The translations under genes were made by a program, and so were the position numbers. From Natrialbaceae archaeon Tc-Br11_E2g8 (GTDB lineage Archaea > Halobacteriota > Halobacteria > Halobacteriales > Natrialbaceae): DNA of 48,804 nucleotides. The notes under the pieces were generated by a model. That model saw nothing but the letters and a program-made list of their open reading frames with translations, ran no database searches and was not told the origin of the DNA. Numbering within the stretch: position 1 is the stretch's first letter; each line of letters opens with the position of its first letter. Below are positions 25,250 to 33,378 of this stretch, in pieces. The DNA lies in assembly GCA_001564115.1 (NCBI GenBank), contig LKNG01000001.1:1-48804 (forward strand). Reading direction: 5' to 3'.

Positions 25250-25400
25250 CTATGGGCGATCGACCCCGTCCCGTGCAACCGCGATGGACGATCGACCCCG
25301 TCCTGTACAAACGCTGATGGACGATCGACCCCGTCCTGTACAAACGCTGATGGACGATCGACCCCGTCCTGTACAAACGCTGATGGACTATCGACCGCGG
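25250..25400. repeat. 33-bp tandem array in the divergent promoter region of ppsA
   Basis: Units: 25250-25282 (variant), then three identical copies 25283-25315, 25316-25348 and 25349-25381, and a partial copy from 25382. A weaker relative seems to precede the first. Each perfect unit contains GGACG-N8-CGTCC, a short inverted repeat, and a CGATCG centre. No spacers, so not CRISPR. Confidence 0.95.
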
Positions 25401-25423
25401 CCGACCCTGACGGGTTCGCAACC

Positions 25424-25432
25424 CTTTTTATC
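25424..25432 (+). promoter_or_regulatory. TATA-like box of ppsA
   Basis: CTTTTTATC, centred 30 nt upstream of the ATG at 25458. It lies just after the 33-bp repeat array and fits a leaderless ppsA transcript. Confidence 0.55.
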
Positions 25433-25457
25433 GGATCGACTGAGCCTATACGTACAG

Positions 25458-28400
25458 ATGGCAGTACTCTGGCTGGACGAGATCGACGCCGACGACGTAG
25501 AGCTGGTCGGCGGCAAGGGTGCCTCCCTGGGCGAGCTCACGGGAGCGGGGCTGCCGGTTCCACCGGGGTTCGTGGTCACGGCCGGAACCTATCGGCGCTT
25601 CATCGAGGACGCGGGGATCGACGAGGAGCTGTTCGAGACCGTCGACGTCGACGTCGACGACTCCGGCGCGCTCGCGACCGCGGCCGAGCGGGCACGGGAG
25701 CTCATCCGCGAGACGCCGTTTCCCGACGCGCTCCGCGAGGAGATCCTCGAGGCCTACGACGCGCTCGGGGACGAGCCGTTCGTCGCCGTCAGGTCGTCGG
25801 CCACGGCGGAGGACCTGCCCAGCATCGCCGCCGATGAGACCGCACTCTTGCGGATCGACGGCGAACCCGCGTTCGGCCGGATGGACGAGCTCGCGCCGCT
25901 CGACTGCAGCCGTCGGACGGTCGAAGTCCCCTCGCTGACCGACGACGGCATCGAGTGGCGAGAAGTGGAGACACTGTACGAACATCCGGCCGAAGACGAG
26001 ACGCTCCACCGCGTGACCACGACCACCGGTCGGCGGATAACGGTCACGCCGGATCACTCCCTCGTCGTGCTGGACGAGGACACCCTCGAGCCAACGACCG
26101 CGACGGTCGACGAGCTCGACGGCGAGGAGAAGCTGCCCGTCGTCCGGGAGCTGGCACCGATGAACGCCGGGCCGGACGAGATCGACGTGACGGAGTACGT
26201 CCGTGGCGGCGACGTCCTCGTCGGCGACGGTGGCGTCATGATCGACAACGATTCGCAAAACGAGACGATTCAGCACGCGCTCTCGGAGACGATCCGGGCC
26301 GACGAGGAGTTCGCGTACTTTCTCGGACTCTACGTCGCGGAGGGAAGCACGTACGGGGGCCACGAGATCACGATCACGAACACCAACGACGAGCTCCTCG
26401 AGCGGGCCCGTGAGTTCATGGACCGACTCGGGCTCTGGAACGGCCAGGCGAAAAACAAGGACTCCTACCGGTTTTACTGCAAATCGTTGGTCAGGTTCCT
26501 CCATGCGGTCGCCGGACGCCCGGGCGACACCGAGGGGAAAGGTCGGCTCGCCGAGAACAAGCGCGTCCCCGAGTTCGTTTTCGGCTGGGATCGATCCCGC
26601 ATCGGACAGTTCCTCCGGGGCTGTTTCGACGGCGACGGAACCGTCGGCGACGAGATTGCGTACGCTACGACCTCCGAACGGCTGGTCGAGGGGCTGGCCC
26701 GCCTGCTCGAACTGGTGGGACTCGACTATCGGATCCGCGAACGGAGCGGCCAGGGGGAGTGGAGTGACTCCTACCGTCTTTTCCTCCCGGCCCGGGAGGC
26801 GGCGGCGTTTCGCGAACGGGTCGGGTTCGAGTCCACGGCGAAGTCCGACCGGCTCGACGATCTGATCGACCGACACGAAAAAAAGGCCTATCATCCGCAG
26901 TTTTCCAGGACGATCACCGTCTCCGAGGCGCTTTCAGAACGGATCGGGGACCGGTTCGAGGACACCCTCCGGACCGAACGAGTTACCGTCGCCCGGTGTC
27001 CCGACTGCGACGGGGTAATAAACAAGTCGAGCCCGTACGATGGACGGGATCGGTGGTACTGTCCGGACTGCAGCGGAGCCTACTACGCAGAGGAGGTCAC
27101 GTTCGTCTCGGAGGACCGGAACGACCGACGCGACGAACGTGGCCGGTTCGAATCCGGCAACGCGCCGTGGAACAAGGCACGGATTACGGGAACGTACAGC
27201 CAGTCTCGGTTCAACGAACTCCTGGCGGAACGTGGCGTCGACTCGCTGGCGTTCGACGAGACGGTCGGCTGGGAAGGTATCGAACGGATCGAGCCGATCG
27301 AGTACGACGGCCCGGTGTATGACTTCTGTGTCCCGGAGGCGGAGAACTTCGCTGCGGGACGGGGGAGTGTCATCACCCACAACACCGCTTCGTTTGCGGG
27401 CCAGCAGGACACCTACCTCAACGTCACCGGCGAGAAGCTGCTCGATCGCGTCCGTCAGTGCTGGGCGTCGCTTTTCACCCAGCGGGCGATCTACTACCGA
27501 CAGGAGCAGGGGTTCTCCCACGCCGACGTCAACATCGCCGTCGTCGTCCAGCGGATGGTCGACGCCGATAAATCCGGCGTGATGTTCACCAGCCACCCCT
27601 CGACGGGCGAGTCGACGATGATCCTCGAGGCGGCCTGGGGGTTAGGCGAGGCGGTCGTCTCCGGGGCAGTCTCGCCGGACAACTACGTCGTCGACCGCGA
27701 GAACGGCGAGGTCGACGTTACCGTCGCCGAGAAGAAGGTGATGCACGTGAAAGACGAGGAGACCGGCGAGACGGTCGAACGGGAGGTCCCCGAGGAGGAC
27801 CGCGACAGGCAGGTGCTCTCGGCTCCGGAGGTCGAGCGGCTCGTCGAGCTCGGCGAACAGGTCGAGGACCACTACGGCACCCCCCAGGACGTCGAGTGGG
27901 CAATCGTCGGCGGCGACGAGCAGGAGCCCTCGACGCAGTCCGGCGAGGTGTACATGCTCCAGTCCCGGCCGATCACGACGATCGACGAGAGCCGAGCCGA
28001 GGCCGCGGGCGGGGCGACCGACGGGAGCGGGGCCGCGACGGCGGCGGAGGGCGAGCTCCTCGTCGACGGCCTGGGCTCGAGCCCGGGGACGGTCACCGGC
28101 CCCGCCCGGATCATCGGCAAGCTCGACGAGCTCGACAAGGTCGCCGAGGGTGACATCATCGTCACCGCGATGACCACACCAGACATGGTGCCGGCGATGA
28201 AGCGGGCGGCGGCGATCGTCACCGACGAGGGCGGGATGACGAGCCACGCCGCGATCGTCTCCCGCGAGCTCGGCGTCCCCGCCGTCGTCGGCGCCGGCGA
28301 CGCCACGAGCACCCTCGCCGACGGCCAGCTCGTCACCCTCGACGGCGACAAGGGGACGATCACCGCCGGCGAGGCGGACGTCGAAGAGGAGTACGACCCC

Positions 28401-29321
28401 GTCGAGGAGGTCCGACCACAGTCGCCGGTGAAGCCGATGACCGCCACGAAAGTCAAAGTCAACGTCTCGATCCCCGAGGCCGCGAGGCGTGCCGCGGCGA
28501 CCGGTGCCGACGGCGTCGGCCTGCTCCGGACCGAGCACATGATCCTCTCGCTCGGACAGACCCCCGGAAGCTACATCGAGGAGCACGGCGAGGACGCCTA
28601 CGTCGAGGAGCTCGTCGACGGCGTCCGGGAGGTCGCAGACGAGTTCTACCCACGTCCGGTCCGCGTGCGGACCCTCGACGCGCCGACCGACGAGTTCCGC
28701 CAGCTCGAGGGCGGCGACGACGAGCCCAGAGAGCACAACCCGATGCTCGGCTACCGGGGGATCCGACGCAGCCTCGACCGGCCGGACGTGTTCGCCCACG
28801 AGCTGGAGGCGTTCCGGCGGCTGTACGAGATGGGCTACGACAACGTCGAGATCATGCTCCCGCTGGTCAACGACAGCGAGGACGTCCTCGCGGCGCGAGC
28901 GTTGATGCGCGAGGCGGGCATCGACACGGAGAAACGCCGGTGGGGCGTGATGATCGAGACGCCGGCATCCGCGCTCTCGATCGACGGGATGGCCGAGGCC
29001 GGCATCGACTTCGCCTCCTTCGGCACCAACGATCTCACCCAGTACACGCTGGCCGTCGACCGGAACAACGAGCACGTCGCCGACCGGTTCGACGAGCTCC
29101 ACCCGGCGGTGTTGACGCTGATCGGCGACGTGATCGAGCGCTGTCGCGAGCACGGCGTCGAGACGAGTATCTGTGGGCAGGCCGGTTCGAAACCCGAGAT
29201 GGTCCGGTTTCTGGTCGAGACCGGCGTCAGTTCGATCTCCGCGAACATCGACGCCGTCCGCGACGTCCAACACGAGGTAAAACGGGTCGAACAGAAGCTG
29301 TTGCTCGACTCGGTCCGGTAG
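25458..29321 (+). CDS. ppsA: Phosphoenolpyruvate synthase interrupted by an intein
   Basis: 1287 residues as read; 766 after removal of the 521-residue intein, the normal length for this enzyme. PpsA converts pyruvate, ATP and water to PEP, AMP and phosphate for gluconeogenesis. N-terminal nucleotide-binding domain: LVGGKGASLGELTGAGLPVP and FVAVRSSATAEDLP; after the intein it resumes TASFAGQQDTYLNV. The mobile phosphohistidine domain has TDEGGMTSHAAIVSRELG (His of TSHAAI). The C-terminal PEP-binding TIM barrel has VGLLRTEHMIL, EHNPMLGYRGIRR, FASFGTNDLTQYTLAVDRN and SICGQAGSKPEM (catalytic Cys). The ATG is supported by the TATA-like box 30 nt upstream. A frameshift or pseudogene is excluded because the frame is continuous. 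Confidence 0.95.
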   Translation: MAVLWLDEIDADDVELVGGKGASLGELTGAGLPVPPGFVVTAGTYRRFIEDAGIDEELFETVDVDVDDSGALATAAERARELIRETPFPDALREEILEAYDALGDEPFVAVRSSATAEDLPSIAADETALLRIDGEPAFGRMDELAPLDCSRRTVEVPSLTDDGIEWREVETLYEHPAEDETLHRVTTTTGRRITVTPDHSLVVLDEDTLEPTTATVDELDGEEKLPVVRELAPMNAGPDEIDVTEYVRGGDVLVGDGGVMIDNDSQNETIQHALSETIRADEEFAYFLGLYVAEGSTYGGHEITITNTNDELLERAREFMDRLGLWNGQAKNKDSYRFYCKSLVRFLHAVAGRPGDTEGKGRLAENKRVPEFVFGWDRSRIGQFLRGCFDGDGTVGDEIAYATTSERLVEGLARLLELVGLDYRIRERSGQGEWSDSYRLFLPAREAAAFRERVGFESTAKSDRLDDLIDRHEKKAYHPQFSRTITVSEALSERIGDRFEDTLRTERVTVARCPDCDGVINKSSPYDGRDRWYCPDCSGAYYAEEVTFVSEDRNDRRDERGRFESGNAPWNKARITGTYSQSRFNELLAERGVDSLAFDETVGWEGIERIEPIEYDGPVYDFCVPEAENFAAGRGSVITHNTASFAGQQDTYLNVTGEKLLDRVRQCWASLFTQRAIYYRQEQGFSHADVNIAVVVQRMVDADKSGVMFTSHPSTGESTMILEAAWGLGEAVVSGAVSPDNYVVDRENGEVDVTVAEKKVMHVKDEETGETVEREVPEEDRDRQVLSAPEVERLVELGEQVEDHYGTPQDVEWAIVGGDEQEPSTQSGEVYMLQSRPITTIDESRAEAAGGATDGSGAATAAEGELLVDGLGSSPGTVTGPARIIGKLDELDKVAEGDIIVTAMTTPDMVPAMKRAAAIVTDEGGMTSHAAIVSRELGVPAVVGAGDATSTLADGQLVTLDGDKGTITAGEADVEEEYDPVEEVRPQSPVKPMTATKVKVNVSIPEAARRAAATGADGVGLLRTEHMILSLGQTPGSYIEEHGEDAYVEELVDGVREVADEFYPRPVRVRTLDAPTDEFRQLEGGDDEPREHNPMLGYRGIRRSLDRPDVFAHELEAFRRLYEMGYDNVEIMLPLVNDSEDVLAARALMREAGIDTEKRRWGVMIETPASALSIDGMAEAGIDFASFGTNDLTQYTLAVDRNNEHVADRFDELHPAVLTLIGDVIERCREHGVETSICGQAGSKPEMVRFLVETGVSSISANIDAVRDVQHEVKRVEQKLLLDSVR
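25821..27383 (+). mobile_element. Intein with LAGLIDADG homing endonuclease and zinc-ribbon insertion, in PpsA
   Basis: 521 residues (PpsA residues 122-642). Block A begins with Ser1 (SIAADETALLRI), block B is ITVTPDHSLVV with the TxxH motif, the endonuclease motifs are YFLGLYVAEGS and FLRGCFDGDG, block F is VYDFCVPEAENFAAG and block G is SVITHN followed by extein Thr+1. All residues for splicing are present (Ser1, block-B Thr/His, penultimate His, terminal Asn, Thr+1). A Cys4 zinc ribbon (CPDC...CPDC, encoded near 26998-27071) and a GRFESGNAPWNK segment lie between the endonuclease and block F. Insertion is exactly between Pro121 and Thr of the nucleotide-binding motif. Confidence 0.93.
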
Positions 29322-29323
29322 TT

Positions 29324-29379
29324 CACTCGGGATCGCCGTCGATTCGGGAGCCACCTCGGCTCGCCGTCGATTCGGGAGC
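29324..29379. repeat. 28-bp tandem duplication between ppsA and the aldehyde oxidoreductase gene
   Basis: 29324-29351 and 29352-29379 share the 20-bp segment TCGCCGTCGATTCGGGAGCC perfectly (with the last base spilling into the next unit); the first 8 bases differ slightly. A partial third unit may follow. It occupies most of the 98-bp gap between two convergent genes. Confidence 0.8.
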
Positions 29380-29419
29380 CCACCCCGTCTCCGGTCCGGA
29401 TACCAGCGACGGGCGCCCG

Positions 29420-31273
29420 CTACGCTCCGACGCCGTCGGGAGCGAGCTCCTCGAGGTCGAGTCGTTCGAGGGTCTCGTCGGTCGGAACGCCGTCTTCGGT
29501 CCAGCCCCGGAGCTCGTAGTACTCATCGAGCATCGTCTCGAACTGGGCCTCGGAGATGGCGTTGCCGTCGGCGGGACCACCCGCCTCGAGGGGACGGGTG
29601 AACCGCTCGGGCATGGCGTCGTCCTCGCGGCCAAAGCCCTCCCGCAGATTGAAAAGCCGCGTGGCGTTCCAGGCACGTTCGCCGATCGTCTCGAGGGTCT
29701 CGCGCTCGAGGTCGTAGCCCAACGCCGTCAACCACTCGTGTACGCGGTCGTAGTCGTACGCGGTGAAATCACAGGCGACCATGCTGAACGTCAGGGCGTT
29801 CTCGTCTTGCTCGTCGACGACGACCGCGGCGTGGCCCTCGACGTCGAACGGGTCGCGCTCGCCCCCGAAGGCGTCGGTACCGATCGGCCAGGCCCGCTGG
29901 TGACAGCCCCCGCGGTCGGCCGTCGCGTACGCCAGCGCCATCCCGTAGGAGGCCCGGGGTTCGTACGCCGGCAGCTCCATCCCTTTCACCTCGACGGCGG
30001 CCTCGCGGGCGTCGGGATGGCCGTCACAGAGGCGTTCGGCCGCACCGGCGGCCCCCTCGGCCAGCCCGTCGCCGATCCCCTCGCGGTGGGCGATCCTCTC
30101 TATCACCCGCGCGGCGGAGTCGGCGTCGCCCCACTCGAGCCCGGAGTCGACGAGGCCGGCCTCGGTGACCTCCATCAGCCACGAGAGGACGTTCCCGAGC
30201 GAGATGGTGTCCATCCCGAGCGTGTCCGCGAGGTTCGCGAGCTCGGTCACCGCCGTGACGTCGGTGATGTCGGTGTTCGCGCCCATCATCCCGATCGTCT
30301 CGTACTCCGGCCCCCAGTCGACGCTCGCGCCGGCGAACGCACCCTCGGTCCCGCTGTCCTCGAAGTCGACGACGTGGCCACAGGCGACCGGACAGCCGAA
30401 ACAGGAGTCGGTGCCGACGTGGCCCGCCGAGAAGGCGTCGATGTTCAGCTCGTCGACGTCGGGGATCGTCCCTTTCGACCAGTTGTGGGAGGGGAGCGTG
30501 CCGACCTCCTGGGCCCAGTCGACGATGAGCTGGGTGCCGCCGTTTCTGGCCCAGGAGACCTCATCGGAGGTGCCGAGCCGCTGGGTGTGTTCGACTTTCA
30601 GCTCGCCGACGTCGGGTGCCGTCGGCGGCGAGGTCCCCGTCGCGACGACCGCCTTCAGCCGTTTCGAGCCCATCACCGCGCCGACGCCGCCCCGGCCGGC
30701 GTGGTGGGTGCCCTCGTCGCTCGTGATCGTCGCGAACTTCACCTCGTTCTCGCCAGCCGGCCCGATGCAGGCGGTCTTCGTCTTCCGTCCGGAGAACCGT
30801 TCGGCGGTCGCTTTGGTGTCGAGCCCCCAGAGGTCGCTCGCGTCATCGATCGTGACCTCCTCGTCCGTGATCCGGAGGGTGACCGGCTCGTCGGCTCGCC
30901 CCTCGACGGCGATCCCCAGATACTCCGGGAGGGCGTACCGGACCATCGCGGGGAAGTGTCCGCCGGAGTACGAATCGACGAACGTGCCCGTCAGCGGCGA
31001 CTTCGTGACCGCAGCGTACCGGGACGTTCCCGGCGCGTACCCCGTCAGCGGACCGAACAGGAAGTACAGCTGGTTCTCCGGGGAGAGCGGGTCGACGCCG
31101 GGTTCGAGCTCCTCTAAGAGCAGGGCCGCGCCGAGTCCCTTCCCGGAGACGAACCGATCGCGAAGCGCCGAGGACACCTCCTCGGTTTCGACGGTCCGCT
31201 CGGTGAGGTTCACCCGGAGCAGTTTCGAGAGCTGTGTGACCTCCTCGGGTCTGTCGGTGATCGACTGTGACAT
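29420..31273 (-). CDS. Aldehyde:ferredoxin oxidoreductase family protein (tungstopterin enzyme)
   Basis: 617 residues. Oxidises aldehydes to acids with ferredoxin, using a W- (or Mo-) bispterin and a [4Fe-4S] cluster. N-terminal domain LLRVNLTERTVETEEV and GKGLGAALLLEEL, FGPLTGYAPGTSRYAAVTKSPLTG, GPAGENEVKFATI, RGGVGAVMGSKRLKAVV. Cluster/cofactor cysteines are seen in DSCFGCPVACGHVVDF and GGCHQRAWPIG. Length is normal. Paralogues with diverse substrates exist in haloarchaea, so the aldehyde is unknown. It is convergent with ppsA; no ferredoxin gene is adjacent. Confidence 0.92.
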   Translation of the reverse strand: MSQSITDRPEEVTQLSKLLRVNLTERTVETEEVSSALRDRFVSGKGLGAALLLEELEPGVDPLSPENQLYFLFGPLTGYAPGTSRYAAVTKSPLTGTFVDSYSGGHFPAMVRYALPEYLGIAVEGRADEPVTLRITDEEVTIDDASDLWGLDTKATAERFSGRKTKTACIGPAGENEVKFATITSDEGTHHAGRGGVGAVMGSKRLKAVVATGTSPPTAPDVGELKVEHTQRLGTSDEVSWARNGGTQLIVDWAQEVGTLPSHNWSKGTIPDVDELNIDAFSAGHVGTDSCFGCPVACGHVVDFEDSGTEGAFAGASVDWGPEYETIGMMGANTDITDVTAVTELANLADTLGMDTISLGNVLSWLMEVTEAGLVDSGLEWGDADSAARVIERIAHREGIGDGLAEGAAGAAERLCDGHPDAREAAVEVKGMELPAYEPRASYGMALAYATADRGGCHQRAWPIGTDAFGGERDPFDVEGHAAVVVDEQDENALTFSMVACDFTAYDYDRVHEWLTALGYDLERETLETIGERAWNATRLFNLREGFGREDDAMPERFTRPLEAGGPADGNAISEAQFETMLDEYYELRGWTEDGVPTDETLERLDLEELAPDGVGA

Positions 31274-31344
31274 GCCGACACGGTACTCCCGCCGGGGGTA
31301 AGTAACTATTCGATCGATGCCACAGGGGACCGACGGCCCGGCGA

Positions 31345-31737
31345 TCAGGGCACGAGGAGGACGGGAACGTCGTGACCCTCGAGGACGCGTTCGGTCGTGT
31401 CGCTGCGAAGCGCCCGGTCGACGAGCGACTTCGGCTCGTATCCGAGCACGACGAGGTCGATCTCGCGGGAGTCGACGATCTCGACGATCGACTCACGAAC
31501 CGTGTCTTTCGACGGTGGACTGCCGTCGAGGATCCGGATCTCGGCCTCGACGGAGATCCCGCGCCGTTCGCCCATCGCCTCGATCTCCCTGGCGGCGATC
31601 CGGCTCGGATCCTCCTCCCTGTCGCTTACGTGGACCGCGATGACGTGGACGTCTCGGTCGCTGCCGAACAACTCGAGGGTCGCACGCACCGCTCGCTCGC
31701 TGACTGGCTGCACCTCGAACGGAACCAAGACGTTCAT
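31345..31737 (-). CDS. Small UspA-like stress protein with degenerate nucleotide motif
   Basis: 130 residues. Usp fold strands: MNVLVPFEVQPVSERAVRA, VHVIAVHVSD, IDLVVLGYEP and DVPVLLVP. In place of G-2x-G-9x-G(S/T) it has GYEPKSLVDRALRSDTTERV, so ATP binding is doubtful; Usp proteins without ATP binding are known. It lies between the oxidoreductase and aminotransferase genes on the same strand (71 nt and 25 nt gaps) and may be co-transcribed with the aminotransferase upstream. Confidence 0.85.
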   Translation of the reverse strand: MNVLVPFEVQPVSERAVRATLELFGSDRDVHVIAVHVSDREEDPSRIAAREIEAMGERRGISVEAEIRILDGSPPSKDTVRESIVEIVDSREIDLVVLGYEPKSLVDRALRSDTTERVLEGHDVPVLLVP

Positions 31738-31762
31738 ACGGTACCGTCGAGCCGGGGACCCG

Positions 31763-33109
31763 TTACGTCTGTCGGTCGGCCAGCATCGGGGCGACCTCCG
31801 CGAACGCCGCGAGGTGTTCCTCGACGTGTTCGCGCTCGTGTTGGACGCTGATCGTCCACTGCTGGGAGGCGTGGTGTGGATGCGGGATGACGCCGCGTTC
31901 GAGCATCGCGAACCAGTAGTTCTCGTGGAACTCGACGTCGACGTGTTCGTCGAAGTCGCGGTAGTTCCGGATCGGCTCGTCGGTGAAGTGGACGATCCCC
32001 TGAGAGCGGACGTTCGCGACGTGACCGACGACGCCGGTGTCCTCCATGATCTCCTCGTAGCCGGTGGCCAGCCGCTCGCCGAGGGCGTCGACGTGGTCGT
32101 AGGCCGACTCGGTGAGCACCTCCTCGAGTACGGTCGAGACCGCCCGCAACACGAGTGGGTTCCCGTTGTACGTCCCGAAGTGGGCGGCGTCGCCTTCGAT
32201 CCCGCGCATGATCTCCTCGCGGCCGCCGAAGGCGCCGACGGGGTAGTTGCCCCCGATGCTCTTTGCCATCGTCACGAGGTCGGGCTCGACGCCGTAGTAC
32301 TCGGCTGCGCCGCCGGGGGCGAGTTTTACGCCCGTTTTGACCTCGTCGAAGATGTAGGAGACCTGGTACTCGTCACACAGCTCCCGGAGTCCCTGGAGGA
32401 ACTCGCCGGTCGGTTCGGTCATTCCGACGTTCATCACGATCGGTTCGACGATCAACGCGCCGATCTCGTTGCGGTTCTCGCGGAAGATGGCCTCGACGGC
32501 CTCGAGGTCGTTCCACGGGGCGACCTCGACGGTGTCGGCGATCGCCTCGGGGACGCCGTCGCTCTCGATGACCGTCCTCGGGCGTTCGGGGTGGCCGAGC
32601 TCGTGTGCCGGGGCGGCCTTGCTCGCGAGCACGTAGTCGTGACAGCCGTGGTAGGCACCCTCGATTTTCAGCAGCTTATCGCGGCCGCTGTACGCCCTGG
32701 CGATCCGGATCGCGTGCATGGTGCTCTCGGTGCCGCTGTTGGTGAATCGGACGAGGTCGACCGGCTCCCACCGCCGGGCGATCGCGGCGGCGGCCTCCGC
32801 CAGCAGCTCGTGGGGGTGGGTGTAGAGGGTGCCACGCTCCAGCTGATCGCGGACCGCCTCGGTGACCGCGGGGTGGTTGTGGCCGACCATGCCGGCCCCG
32901 TTGTTGAGGTCGTAGTCGAGATACCGGTTGTCGTCTACGTCGTAGAGGTACGGGCCGTCGGCGCGATCGATCACCATCGGGTACGGCTCGAACGCCCGGT
33001 AGGTGCTCGCCACGCCCGCGGGGACGTGCTCGCGGATGTGGTGATAGCGCTGCTCGCTGGTCGGCGTCCGCTCGCGGTAGGTCGCCTCGATCTCGTCCCA
33101 GAGTTCCAT
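31763..33109 (-). CDS. Class III PLP-dependent aminotransferase
   Basis: 448 residues from ATG 33109; a TATA-like box lies 28 nt upstream. It has the fold-type-I class III signatures: YLDYDLNNGAGMVGHNHPAV, RFTNSGTESTMHAIRIAR, IEGAYHGCHDYV, YIFDEVKTG (Asp binding the PLP pyridine N) and MAKSIGGNYPVGAFGG (PLP Lys). It resembles glutamate-1-semialdehyde aminomutase in layout but lacks a heme-pathway neighbourhood, so an omega-aminotransferase (beta-amino acid, diamine or GABA-like substrate) is more likely. It is divergent from an Lrp/AsnC regulator, which probably controls it. Confidence 0.9.
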   Translation of the reverse strand: MELWDEIEATYRERTPTSEQRYHHIREHVPAGVASTYRAFEPYPMVIDRADGPYLYDVDDNRYLDYDLNNGAGMVGHNHPAVTEAVRDQLERGTLYTHPHELLAEAAAAIARRWEPVDLVRFTNSGTESTMHAIRIARAYSGRDKLLKIEGAYHGCHDYVLASKAAPAHELGHPERPRTVIESDGVPEAIADTVEVAPWNDLEAVEAIFRENRNEIGALIVEPIVMNVGMTEPTGEFLQGLRELCDEYQVSYIFDEVKTGVKLAPGGAAEYYGVEPDLVTMAKSIGGNYPVGAFGGREEIMRGIEGDAAHFGTYNGNPLVLRAVSTVLEEVLTESAYDHVDALGERLATGYEEIMEDTGVVGHVANVRSQGIVHFTDEPIRNYRDFDEHVDVEFHENYWFAMLERGVIPHPHHASQQWTISVQHEREHVEEHLAAFAEVAPMLADRQT

Positions 33110-33133
33110 ACCTGCTGGATACGGTGGCGTCGT

Positions 33134-33140
33134 CTTAACT
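33134..33140 (-). promoter_or_regulatory. TATA-like box of the aminotransferase gene
   Basis: On the minus strand it reads AGTTAAG, centred about 28 nt from the ATG at 33109, fitting a leaderless transcript. Confidence 0.45.
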
Positions 33141-33345
33141 GTTGGTGAGCGTTCGAATCCGCAGCGCTGAGGGCGAACGGAGTTCGACCTCCGGGTTCGA
33201 TCGTTGCCGATCGCCGAAACGGACGTCAGTCGGTGATCGTCGAAGCGAGTAGCTGCCGGTCTCATCGAAGCGGACGGCACTCGACGGGGCGCCGGAGCGG
33301 ACACCGCCGATCGCGGCTTCCCCATCGGGGGAGGAACCAACGGCA

Positions 33346-33355
33346 ATAGTTAAAC
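33346..33355 (+). promoter_or_regulatory. TATA-like box of the Lrp/AsnC regulator gene
   Basis: ATAGTTAAAC, about 28 nt upstream of the ATG at 33379, fitting a leaderless transcript. With the aminotransferase promoter it bounds a divergent regulatory region of 269 bp. Confidence 0.5.
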
Positions 33356-33378
33356 GGAGTCCGACGCGATACGGTGTT

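Noticed and set aside
25250-25400. CRISPR array
   Set aside because: Units are contiguous tandem copies without unique spacers and no cas genes are present.
24774-25457. Long N-terminal extension of PpsA
   Set aside because: The upstream open frame translates the antisense of the membrane-protein gene and the repeat array; the conserved enzyme begins at MAVLWLDEID with a TATA-like box 30 nt upstream.
25458-29321. Pseudogene or frameshifted ppsA
   Set aside because: The interrupted motif is explained by an in-frame intein with complete splice residues; both exteins are intact.
27642-29354. Reverse-strand frame of 570 residues
   Set aside because: It is antisense to the strongly conserved C-terminal domains of PpsA.
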